Assembly: GCA_016839425.1 (NCBI GenBank)
Contig: JAEOUI010000456.1
Span: forward strand, 1 to 5,676
Source of the DNA: Promethearchaeota archaeon
GTDB taxonomy: Archaea > Asgardarchaeota > Lokiarchaeia > Sigynarchaeales > SOKP01
DNA: 5,676 nt
Direction: 5' to 3'
The translations under genes were made by a program, and so were the position numbers. Below are positions 1 through 5,075 of this stretch, in pieces; the first letter of the stretch is position 1; every line of letters begins with the position of its first letter. Under the pieces are notes generated by a model. It saw only the letters and a program-made list of their open reading frames with translations, made no database searches and was not told where the DNA came from.

Positions 1-166
1 CTTTGAAATCACGGAAGATGAAAAATTTGAGATAGCGCCCTTCATAGAAGAGTTTTGTGAATTATTTGGGATTCCAATTGAGCTCGTGTATAAAAAGCCT
101 TTTAAGGTGATTAAACCCATATCGAAGCGCCCGTTCGGTGGAAATTATTGCGGGCAACTCATATAA
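1..166 (+). CDS. 3' end of an unrecognised protein gene (partial)
   Basis: An open frame (codons starting at base 2) enters from the left edge and ends at TAA 164-166, giving 54 C-terminal residues. The segment begins FEITEDEKFEIAPF, continues with a helical stretch (IEEFCELFGIPIELVYKK) and ends in a glycine-containing tail KRPFGGNYCGQLI. Codon use and the mix of acidic, aromatic and hydrophobic residues look like a real soluble protein, and a T-tract follows the stop directly, as expected for a gene end. I do not recognise the family from this short tail; no catalytic motif is visible. The gene body lies outside the window. Confidence 0.7.
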   Translation, partial: FEITEDEKFEIAPFIEEFCELFGIPIELVYKKPFKVIKPISKRPFGGNYCGQLI

Positions 167-174
167 ATCTATTA

Positions 175-188
175 TTTTTTTTGTTTTT
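175..188 (+). terminator. T-rich terminator after the first partial gene
   Basis: Eight T (175-182), one G and five more T lie 9 bases after the stop codon at 164-166. No hairpin precedes them, which matches intrinsic termination in archaea, where a T-tract alone is usually enough. Confidence 0.55.
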
Positions 189-231
189 AACTAAATCATA
201 AATTGACGAAAATATTTAAAATCAATTCATA

Positions 232-951
232 ATGCAAAGTTCGAAGAAAATACTCGTGATAAAAAATATCACGCACGAGGGACTTGGACTAATGGGTGAA
301 GTTCTTGGAGAGTATGGAATTGTCTATGATATTGTTGATCCTTCAAAATGTTTGATTATGCCTGATCTGGAGAATTATTCGTTAATAATCATAATGGGTG
401 GACCAGACAGCGCCAACGACGGATCTGATAAAATTATTACCGTAATTAATTTCATCAAGAACGCTTTTCAAAAAAAAATACCTGTATTTGGAGTATGCCT
501 TGGAATGCAATTAATAGGAAAAATATCAGGGGCAAGAGTATATGAGAGTCCCGTGAAGGAAATTGGTTTTAAGCACGATAAAAATGCCTGGTACGAGGTC
601 ACGCTCACGCCTGAAGGTGTCATCGATCCTTTATTTAAGGGATTACCCAAAAGATTTAAAGTATTTCAACTCCACGGAGAAACCATTGAATTAGAACCAA
701 ATTTGAAACTCTTAGGCACTGGTAAATACTGTACAAATCAAATAATAAAAGTGGGTTTCAATAATTATGGAATACAATACCATTTCGAATTGACTGAACA
801 AATGTTCGATGAATGGTTGATAAAAGCGCCAGAATTAACTGAGGTTGATAAAGATACATTAAGAGAAGAATATGAAGTCGTGAAATCTGAAATGAAGACG
901 ATAGGAAAAAAGTTCTTTAAAAATTTGCTAAGAACGACAGGTTTTTTTTGA
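232..951 (+). CDS. Stand-alone class I glutamine amidotransferase (GMP-synthase-type GATase domain)
   Basis: This 239-residue protein is a single class I glutamine amidotransferase domain, which hydrolyses glutamine to release ammonia for a partner reaction. Seen in order: an N-terminal strand KKILVI; an oxyanion-type loop MGGPDSAND near residues 55-63; the nucleophile elbow VFGVCLGMQ with Cys89; FQLHGE at 146-150; and YGIQYHFE with His184 and Glu186 completing the Cys-His-Glu triad. The family form is usually HPE or HLE; here it is HFE. No synthetase domain is fused, so this resembles the COG0518 GuaA-like stand-alone proteins whose substrates are mostly unknown; it should not be called GMP synthase. 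The start at 232 is preferred because KKILVI is the natural first strand. A TATA-like AATATTTAAA (211-220) lies only 11 bases upstream, too close to serve this ATG in the usual geometry, so the promoter is uncertain. No clear Shine-Dalgarno site is seen. Confidence 0.88.
   Translation: MQSSKKILVIKNITHEGLGLMGEVLGEYGIVYDIVDPSKCLIMPDLENYSLIIIMGGPDSANDGSDKIITVINFIKNAFQKKIPVFGVCLGMQLIGKISGARVYESPVKEIGFKHDKNAWYEVTLTPEGVIDPLFKGLPKRFKVFQLHGETIELEPNLKLLGTGKYCTNQIIKVGFNNYGIQYHFELTEQMFDEWLIKAPELTEVDKDTLREEYEVVKSEMKTIGKKFFKNLLRTTGFF
942..949 (+). terminator. T8 tract overlapping the amidotransferase stop codon
   Basis: Eight consecutive T encode the final Phe-Phe and supply the first base of the TGA stop (949-951). 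A T8 run is a typical archaeal terminator. The convergent TPR gene ends only 25 bases further on, so a terminator inside the last codons would limit read-through into it. It could also simply be two TTT codons. Confidence 0.35.
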
Positions 952-976
952 AATTTATGTATAAAGTACAATAAAA

Positions 977-1660
977 TTATCCAAATAATCCCTTTTTTAA
1001 TGGTTGGACATGCTCGAAATCGTCTCTGCCATCGAGATCTTCGTTAATGTATATTTTATATTCTTTTTCTGCCTCGTCTTCCCTGTTCAAGCTTAAAAGG
1101 CACCAGATGTATTGCTCTCTATCTGCTGGATTCGAATATTCGCTAGCTAAAGCTTGTTTCGACCATTTTATGGCTTTACGAGCATCATCATTTCTCAAAT
1201 AAATTTTTGAAAATAATGTCATTGGCATTGTTTTGTATGACTTATATTCAATTTCACCATTTTGATATTTCTTAAAATGTTCCAAAAGGACGCTTTTAGC
1301 TTTTTCGTACGATCCTGCTTTGTAATAATAATCCGCACAGTCGAACCAATCCACTGGAGCTACGCCCATTCCCAGATCGCCATCTGAATGTGAAATTAAA
1401 TATTCGTGTCTCATTTCAGCTGCTTCAATAAACTTTCCAACATCCGCAAGAATTCTCGAACACTACTCTTTCGCATCAGGATATTCTGGATTTATTTATA
1501 TTAGCTTTTGATAATCCTCTAGCGCAGCATAATCGTCACCTAAAGAGGCTTTCGCGTAAGCCCTCTCATTCAGGGCTTGGTCGTTTTTAGGATTTTCGTG
1601 GATTACTTTATCAAAAATTTCAATGGCTTTTTCGTATTCTTCATTATCTGATAAATCCAT
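977..1660 (-). pseudogene. TPR-repeat protein gene broken by two in-frame stop codons
   Basis: Reading leftward from ATG 1658-1660, one frame encodes tetratricopeptide repeats, which are helical protein-protein interaction modules. The first repeat is EEYEKAIEIFDKVIHENPKN, followed by LNERAYAKASLGDDYAALEDYQKLI. Codon 55 is then TAA (1496-1498) and codon 66 is TAG (1463-1465). The 10 residues between the stops (INPEYPDAKE) and those after (CSRILADVGKFIEAAEM) continue the repeat pattern in the same frame, so there is no frameshift, only two nonsense codons. The 3' part remains open for 145 codons from ATG 1412-1414 and contains further TPR-like segments such as AGSYEKAKSVLLEHFKKY. The frame also extends upstream to ATG 1787-1789, but that stretch is AT-rich and contains the TATA box; GAGGAG at 1673-1678 favours ATG 1660. 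Alternatives are two shorter genes, read-through, or assembly error. The binding partner is unknown. Confidence 0.7.
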
Positions 1661-1708
1661 AGCTTTAAAAAGCTCCTCATTGGCTATGAATTTTTCAACA
1701 CGTATTAT

Positions 1709-1717
1709 ATTATAAAT
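1709..1717 (-). promoter_or_regulatory. TATA box for the TPR gene
   Basis: On the minus strand this reads ATTTATAAT. A start of transcription about 25 bases downstream would fall near 1687, leaving a leader of roughly 27 bases that contains GAGGAG (1673-1678), 12 bases before ATG 1660. The spacing supports the shorter start of the TPR gene. Confidence 0.4.
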
Positions 1718-1745
1718 ATTTCTGTAATCTGATCTTAAAACATAA

Positions 1746-1760
1746 TTTAATATATAAAAT
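1746..1760 (+). promoter_or_regulatory. TATA box for the 279-residue longin-like gene
   Basis: TTTAATATATAAAAT is a close match to the archaeal TATA element. Transcription would begin near 1780, about 30 bases before ATG 1811. It lies about 30 bp from the minus-strand TATA box of the TPR gene, so the two form a compact divergent promoter region. Confidence 0.5.
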
Positions 1761-1810
1761 CTCGTATTAGTTATACAATAAGTATTCATTCTTGTGGGGA
1801 CTTTCTATTA

Positions 1811-2650
1811 ATGATACGGAAATTTCTCTTGATCGGGGAAGGTGGCATCCTTTCATACTACTTGAGTCAAGACGGAAACGAAATTGACGGAGACCTCTTA
1901 TCTGGATTTTGCAGGGCTTTATACGATGTGTCCTTGGAATTAACTTTTCCTTTAAAAACCGTTGGGTTCGAAAAGAACAAGATGATAGTGGAAAGCGTTG
2001 AACACTCCGATAATTACACGCTTCTAATGGCCATGATTTACGAAGAACACCACATCGACGAAGCAATAAAAAATAAGATTCATTATATCTACGATCGATT
2101 TTTTAAATTTCGTGATTTTAAGGATTCCTCTAAGACAATCAAGGATAGGGACTTAGACCGACGGGTTCTTGATATCATAAACGATGTTCCTTTAAAAACA
2201 CTCGTTGACAAGAATCTTAGCACGATCAAGGAAATCTTAGACCCAATCCTCCTGAAAAAAGAAAACAGCATCAATGCTTACTCAATTACAAGCTCTAATA
2301 ACGCTCTTTTGTATTCTAACGGTACTTATCAACTTTCCAAGTATCGGCAAGAGCGTAGCATTGAACAAATCATTACTGAGTACCTTCTCTTTCTAAAACA
2401 AGAAAAGATTCCTCATGGCGATAAATTCATCGGCCTTGACCTTCCCGAAGGCCTTGACCTTGAAGACTACATTAACACTGGACAGAAGACGCACGGCGTG
2501 GTAATTAACACAAGCATAAACTTGAAAGAGGAACCCGATAACGAGCTCTTGTTATATTTCTTTGGTAAAAATACGCTCATGCGTTCTTGCGTGCTTGATA
2601 TTGAACACACTTTACGTTACAAACTGGAAGAAATTGAAATATCTCATTAA
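1811..2650 (+). CDS. Probable longin/roadblock-like protein of Asgard type, function unknown
   Basis: This 279-residue soluble protein has no signal peptide or membrane segment. Residues 1-100 run as strand (KFLLIGEGGILSYYLS), helix (DGDLLSGFCRALYDVSLEL), strands around LKTVGFEKNKMIVESVE, strand (LLMAMIYEE) and a long helix (DEAIKNKIHYIYDRFFKF). That order and the G-x-L/LLSGF-x-x-A pattern resemble the profilin-like longin and roadblock domains that are abundant in Asgard archaea and act as small-GTPase partners. A charged linker (101-150) leads to a second alpha/beta half (151-275) that I do not recognise; it includes a duplicated six-residue unit, GLDLPE-GLDLED. The fold is inferred from pattern, not from a clear signature. 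The start is at the natural first strand; GGGGA at 1796-1800 may be a weak ribosome site. A Ras-like GTPase gene lies about 350 bp downstream on the opposite strand, which fits a GTPase-linked role but does not prove it. Confidence 0.6.
   Translation: MIRKFLLIGEGGILSYYLSQDGNEIDGDLLSGFCRALYDVSLELTFPLKTVGFEKNKMIVESVEHSDNYTLLMAMIYEEHHIDEAIKNKIHYIYDRFFKFRDFKDSSKTIKDRDLDRRVLDIINDVPLKTLVDKNLSTIKEILDPILLKKENSINAYSITSSNNALLYSNGTYQLSKYRQERSIEQIITEYLLFLKQEKIPHGDKFIGLDLPEGLDLEDYINTGQKTHGVVINTSINLKEEPDNELLLYFFGKNTLMRSCVLDIEHTLRYKLEEIEISH
2432..2467 (+). repeat. Tandem 18-bp repeat inside the longin-like gene
   Basis: GGCCTTGACCTT occurs at 2432-2443 and again at 2450-2461, in register with the reading frame, giving GLDLPE followed by GLDLED. 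The 12 identical bases per 18-bp unit suggest a recent in-frame duplication. Confidence 0.6.
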
Positions 2651-2705
2651 CGTTTGCTTTTACATAAATGTCTATTCCTTATGGTTTCACGATCTTTATT
2701 AGAAA

Positions 2706-2716
2706 CATTTAAATAT
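2706..2716 (+). promoter_or_regulatory. TATA box for the 22-residue membrane microprotein
   Basis: The stretch around TTTAAATA (2708-2715) is a good archaeal TATA element. Transcription from about 2738 would leave a leader of roughly 27 bases before ATG 2765. Confidence 0.4.
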
Positions 2717-2764
2717 CACTTCGAAGTAATCCTCATCTAATAATTAAAATTGAACGAATTAAAG

Positions 2765-2833
2765 ATGGAAATCAAAAAAATCATCCCACTTATTATTGCC
2801 ATAATAGGATTGTTATTTTTCATCCTACTCTGA
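2765..2833 (+). CDS. Candidate 22-residue single-pass membrane microprotein
   Basis: ATG 2765 to TGA 2831-2833 encodes MEIKKIIPLIIAIIGLLFFI followed by LL. One short charged N-terminus (E, K, K) leads into about 16 uninterrupted hydrophobic residues, enough for one membrane span, with the lysines predicting a cytoplasmic N-terminus. A TTG at 2750 would add five residues (LNELK). The ORF sits in an otherwise gene-free stretch (2651-3003) with a suitably placed TATA box upstream, but has no Shine-Dalgarno site. Only weak T-tracts (2845-2848, 2854-2857) follow. AT-rich DNA can give hydrophobic peptides by chance, so without homologues this remains a candidate. No function can be assigned. Confidence 0.4.
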   Translation: MEIKKIIPLIIAIIGLLFFILL

Positions 2834-2945
2834 ATATTTGAATCGTTTTGGAGTTTTATTTATAGGAAAAAAATATCAACAATTAGTTGAGAATCATAAT
2901 AACTCTCCTGAGTGGAATTTTTAATTATTTAATGATTAAAGTTTT

Positions 2946-2978
2946 TGATAGTTAAAATCATCTTCACATAGACTATCA
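2946..2978. repeat. Short inverted repeat between the microprotein and the GTPase gene
   Basis: TGATAGT (2946-2952) and ACTATCA (2972-2978) are perfect 7-bp arms separated by 19 bases. They lie just beyond the 3' end of the GTPase gene. It may be a small hairpin in the GTPase transcript, but such a repeat is also expected by chance in AT-rich DNA. Confidence 0.2.
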
Positions 2979-3003
2979 TAATAATCAACAAGATTCATCA
3001 ATT

Positions 3004-3525
3004 TCAGATAAGACCCGCTCTTTGCATCATTATCTTGGTAATGGAACTAAAAATCTCTTCTACATTTTCACCCGTCTTAGAGGAGCACTCAATATAACCC
3101 AACAAGCCGTTGGAACGTGCGATTTCAAGTGCTTCTTCAGCTTCAACTTCCCTATCTTCGTAGAGATCGATTTTCGTTCCGACCATTAAAATTGGTGCCC
3201 AAAGATCGTGGTCCTTGTTCTGGAAAAACGATAACCATTCCTTGATCTTCTTTAAACTGTTTGTGTCAGTAACATCGAACATGTAGATGCCTCCCTTGGC
3301 GTCTTGAACGAAACTCGGAAAGAGCACCTTGTAATGTTCTTCGCCAGCAAAATCCCAAATTTGTAATCCAACGCTTTTTCCATCTTGTTCGAGGTATTTT
3401 ACGGCCAAATCCGCTCCGATGGTCGTTTTCGTGTTCTCCTCGAATACTCCTGTAAGGTATTTTCGTGTAAAAGTCGTCTTTCCCACTCCTGAATCTCCGA
3501 ATATACACAACTTAAACTTAGTCAA
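3004..3525 (-). CDS. Ras/Rab-like small GTPase (eukaryote-like)
   Basis: This 173-residue protein is a complete Ras-superfamily GTPase, a GTP/GDP switch acting in the cytoplasm or on membranes. All G motifs are present: P-loop GDSGVGKT (10-17), switch I Thr35 in TTIGAD, switch II WDFAGEE (57-63), G4 GTKID (116-120) and G5 ECSSKTG (146-152). The position of Ras Gln61 is Glu62. G4 is TKxD, as in Rho proteins, rather than NKxD. The C-terminus (MMQRAGLI) has no cysteine, so there is no prenylation signal; membrane attachment, if any, needs another mechanism. The start codon is TTG (3523-3525): an in-frame TAG lies four codons upstream and the P-loop begins at residue 10, so no other start fits. 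GGAAG a few bases upstream is a weak ribosome site. Such GTPases are numerous in Asgard archaea. Partner and pathway are unknown. Confidence 0.92.
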   Translation of the reverse strand: MTKFKLCIFGDSGVGKTTFTRKYLTGVFEENTKTTIGADLAVKYLEQDGKSVGLQIWDFAGEEHYKVLFPSFVQDAKGGIYMFDVTDTNSLKKIKEWLSFFQNKDHDLWAPILMVGTKIDLYEDREVEAEEALEIARSNGLLGYIECSSKTGENVEEIFSSITKIMMQRAGLI

Positions 3526-3588
3526 GTTCTTCCACTACCTGAATATTGATAAAAATATTTTCTTACAATAATATTGACAATAATCAAC

Positions 3589-3598
3589 TTATATAAAT
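3589..3598 (-). promoter_or_regulatory. TATA box for the small GTPase gene
   Basis: On the minus strand this reads ATTTATATAA, a strong TATA match. Transcription would begin near 3567, leaving a leader of about 40 bases before the TTG start. A second AT-rich element (AAATATTTTTAT, around 3550-3561) is nearer the start and could be used instead. Confidence 0.4.
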
Positions 3599-3667
3599 TG
3601 TTGCTTATTTCAGTAATCCTTGAGGTTAAAAAATAGATTGAAGATTTTCAAATAATTTTATAAATTT

Positions 3668-3678
3668 AAAAAAAAAAA
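3668..3678 (-). terminator. T11 terminator of the aminotransferase gene
   Basis: Eleven A on the plus strand give eleven T in the minus-strand transcript, beginning 9 bases after the aminotransferase stop (3688-3690). This is the clearest terminator in the window and separates this gene from the GTPase gene, which has its own TATA box. Confidence 0.7.
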
Positions 3679-3687
3679 TTTGATTAA

Positions 3688-4719
3688 TTAAATTTCAATA
3701 ACCCATCCAAAATCGTCGCAAATATCCATGCGTTGAATTCCCGTGAGAATATTGTAAAGTTTACGGGTATATTTGCCTGGAACTTTATTGTTAAATATCC
3801 TGAGGCTTCCTTCGTAATAAATAGAGTTAATCGGCGTAATAACGGCAGCAGTTCCCGTGCAAAAAGCTTCAGTGCAGCTATCTTCAAATAATTCCTTGTA
3901 GGATATGTCTCTTTGTTCAACTTCTAAATCAAGCTTCTCCTGTGCAAGTGTGAGAACTGATTTAAGCGTGATACCTTCCAAGATAGTTCCATCGAATTTT
4001 GGGGTAACTAAAACATCGTTCACGATCGCACAAAAATTGGCAGCACCAACCTCGCTCAAATATTCCATTTTCACGGAATCCAAGAACAATATTTGGGAGA
4101 ATCCTCTTTCTTTAGCTTCTTTTGTTGGCATCATGGTGCCCGCGTAATTTCCCACCATTTTAGAGAATCCCGTTCCGCCCACGCTTGAACGCGTGTATTT
4201 TTTCGATATTTCTATATCAATTCCTTTGAACCCTCCTGGGAAGTAAGGGCCAACTGGCGAAGTAAAAATTACGAGTTTAAACTCCTCGGCGGGAGCAACT
4301 CCTAGCATGGCCCCACTACCCATCATCAACGGGCGAATGTATAATGACCCTCCGCTATCATAGGGTGGCACGAAATATTCGTTTGCTTTAACGACTTCTT
4401 TCACATTCTCAACAAATCTATCGATATCGTACTCTGGCATTAACAAGCGCTTGGCACTTGCGTTCAACCTCTTTGCGTTTTCTTCAGGTCGAAATAGAAC
4501 GATATCTCCATTTTTCGTTTTTAACGCTTTCATTCCCTCGAAAATCCCTTGTCCGTAATTTAAGACGCAGGCCGCAGGCGATAAACTAATATCTCCTAAT
4601 GGGACTAGCTTTCCTTCGTCCCACATTCCTTCTTTATAATCTGAAACGAACATGTCCTTGGTTTGATAAAAATCAAATTTAAGATTATAAAAATCTAATC
4701 CTTTATTTTCTATTTCCAT
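3688..4719 (-). CDS. ilvE: Branched-chain amino acid aminotransferase
   Basis: This 343-residue PLP enzyme of fold type IV exchanges amino groups between leucine, isoleucine or valine and 2-oxoglutarate, the last step of their synthesis and the first of their breakdown. Numbered from ATG 4717-4719: NYGQGIFEGMKA (54-65); FRPEENAKR near 77-85; LYIRP with Arg129; GPYFPGGF near 157-164; the PLP-binding Lys187 in GFSKMVGNY; EVGAAN (223-228); and the phosphate-binding GTGTAAV around 288-293. These signatures and the length match the BCAT form found in eukaryotes and Bacillus better than the shorter E. coli IlvE. The frame is open to TTG 4747-4749, but ATG 4719 has AAAGGT at a 7-base spacing and is preferred. 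There are no ilv or leu neighbours, so it appears to be transcribed alone. D-amino acid or ADC-lyase relatives are less likely given the full BCAT motif set. Confidence 0.93.
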   Translation of the reverse strand: MEIENKGLDFYNLKFDFYQTKDMFVSDYKEGMWDEGKLVPLGDISLSPAACVLNYGQGIFEGMKALKTKNGDIVLFRPEENAKRLNASAKRLLMPEYDIDRFVENVKEVVKANEYFVPPYDSGGSLYIRPLMMGSGAMLGVAPAEEFKLVIFTSPVGPYFPGGFKGIDIEISKKYTRSSVGGTGFSKMVGNYAGTMMPTKEAKERGFSQILFLDSVKMEYLSEVGAANFCAIVNDVLVTPKFDGTILEGITLKSVLTLAQEKLDLEVEQRDISYKELFEDSCTEAFCTGTAAVITPINSIYYEGSLRIFNNKVPGKYTRKLYNILTGIQRMDICDDFGWVIEI

Positions 4720-4726
4720 TTCGTTT

Positions 4727-4732
4727 ACCTTT
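4727..4732 (-). promoter_or_regulatory. Ribosome binding site deciding the aminotransferase start
   Basis: The minus strand reads AAAGGT, 7 bases before ATG 4717-4719. It favours this ATG over the TTG ten codons upstream (4747-4749), which has no such site. Confidence 0.55.
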
Positions 4733-4750
4733 TTTTCATATTTTAACAAC

Positions 4751-4885
4751 GATCTGAAAACAAGAACGCATGCCTTTCACGATCTCCTCTTATTGAAACG
4801 CTTCATCGAACAAGACGATATTCCCAACGATAAAAATGCAATGTTAAGAAAAGTCGGTAAAAGGAATAGCGATCTTGTTCTATAA
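4751..4885 (+). pseudogene. Coding-like 45-codon remnant without a proper start
   Basis: A plus-strand frame that has been open since 4691 reads DLKTRTHAFHDLLLLKRFIE, then QDDIPNDKNAMLRKVGKRNS and DLVL, ending at TAA 4883-4885. The residue mix (many K, R, D, N with regularly spaced L) and codon use look like genuine protein, unlike the antisense of the aminotransferase leader just before it. There is no ATG at its head: the only in-frame starts are TTG 4793 and ATG 4841, which would leave 30 or 14 residues. I read it as the 3' remnant of a lost gene, but a very short TTG-started gene is possible. The family is not recognised. Its last 15 bases overlap the structured element that follows. Confidence 0.3.
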
Positions 4886-4985
4886 TACTACTACTGCTGC
4901 CAAGGCGAAAGCTTTCGCTATGGTAGCTTCGGCCAAATACATTTTGGCAAATTCAAGTGATTGAGTAGTATTACAATCAGAGATC
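4871..4985 (+). ncRNA. Candidate structured RNA or small inverted-repeat element (three-way junction)
   Basis: Several nested complementary arms lie in this GC-richer patch of an AT-rich gap. GATCT (4871-4875) pairs with AGATC (4981-4985). After a symmetric 7-base internal loop, TAATACTACT (4883-4892) pairs perfectly with AGTAGTATTA (4964-4973). Inside lies a 32-base hairpin, 4896-4927: GCTGCCA pairs with TGGTAGC with one G.U; after an A.A mismatch and another G.U, the palindrome GCGAAAGCTTTCGC (4905-4918) forms the tip. A second hairpin pairs GCCAAA (4932-4937) with TTTGGC (4943-4948). Both G.U pairs are valid only in plus-strand RNA, which points to that strand. T-tracts follow at 5047-5055 and 5067-5073. 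It matches no tRNA, C/D-box, riboswitch or hammerhead layout that I know. Alternatives are a small non-autonomous element with degraded terminal inverted repeats, or chance pairing within the overlapping 35-codon ORF. Confidence 0.4.
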
Positions 4986-4987
4986 AT
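4880..4987 (-). CDS. Doubtful 35-residue ORF overlapping the structured element
   Basis: ATG 4985-4987 to TAG 4880-4882 on the minus strand encodes MISDCNTTQSLEFAKMYLAE, followed by ATIAKAFALAAVVVL. The second half is an alanine-rich, amphipathic to hydrophobic helix, which looks protein-like. A possible TATA element (CTTAAAT, about 28 bases upstream on the minus strand) would fit a leaderless message. Against it, the same bases form the nested inverted repeats described for 4871-4985, the ORF is very short, and there is no ribosome site. It may be a real small protein, a fragment, or an accident of the repeat structure. Confidence 0.22.
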   Translation of the reverse strand: MISDCNTTQSLEFAKMYLAEATIAKAFALAAVVVL

Positions 4988-5046
4988 TGTAATATTAATT
5001 GAAAGTTACGATTTAAGCTTGTTGGATCCTTCAGAAAATAAGTTAA

Positions 5047-5073
5047 TTTTTTTTTAATGTTGATTATTTTTTT
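5047..5073 (+). terminator. Paired T-tracts before the methyltransferase gene
   Basis: T9 at 5047-5055 and T7 at 5067-5073 lie immediately before ATG 5076. They could end a plus-strand transcript from the structured region at 4871-4985. They are also so close to the start that they may simply be part of the methyltransferase promoter. Confidence 0.3.
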
Positions 5074-5075
5074 AT

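Noticed and set aside
977..1414. Independent gene starting at ATG 1412-1414 (145 residues).
   Set aside because: There is no ribosome site or promoter before it, and the TPR pattern continues in the same frame upstream across the stops, so it reads better as the 3' part of one broken gene.
1661..1789. Extension of the TPR gene to ATG 1787-1789.
   Set aside because: The added 43 residues are Asn/Tyr/Ile-rich and read through the probable TATA box of the same gene and that of its divergent neighbour. ATG 1658-1660 has GAGGAG upstream. Some TPR-like residues (EELFKA) just before the ATG leave a little doubt.
1767..2066. Minus-strand open frame opposite the start of the longin-like gene.
   Set aside because: It is Arg/Ser-rich and antisense to a well-formed coding sequence with its own promoter, so it is a shadow frame.
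2936..2998. Minus-strand ORF of 20 residues (MNLVDYYDSLCEDDFNYQKL) starting 5 bases after the GTPase stop codon.
   Set aside because: It is very short, has no ribosome site, and covers the 7-bp inverted repeat. An acidic, Tyr/Asn-rich peptide is easily produced by AT-rich DNA. Its position right after the GTPase is the only point in its favour.
3905..4147. Plus-strand open frame opposite the aminotransferase gene.
   Set aside because: It is fully antisense to conserved aminotransferase motifs and its residue pattern matches no protein type; it is a shadow of the real gene.
4883..4973. tRNA-like cloverleaf.
   Set aside because: There is no T-loop consensus, no anticodon-like 7-base loop, and the outer stem is 10 bp; the layout has two hairpins of the wrong sizes.
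4883..4975. Possible H/ACA guide RNA, because ACA (4973-4975) directly follows the outer stem.
   Set aside because: The distance from the upper stems to ACA is about 24 bases rather than the usual 14-16, the interior holds two hairpins instead of one, and no kink-turn motif is visible.
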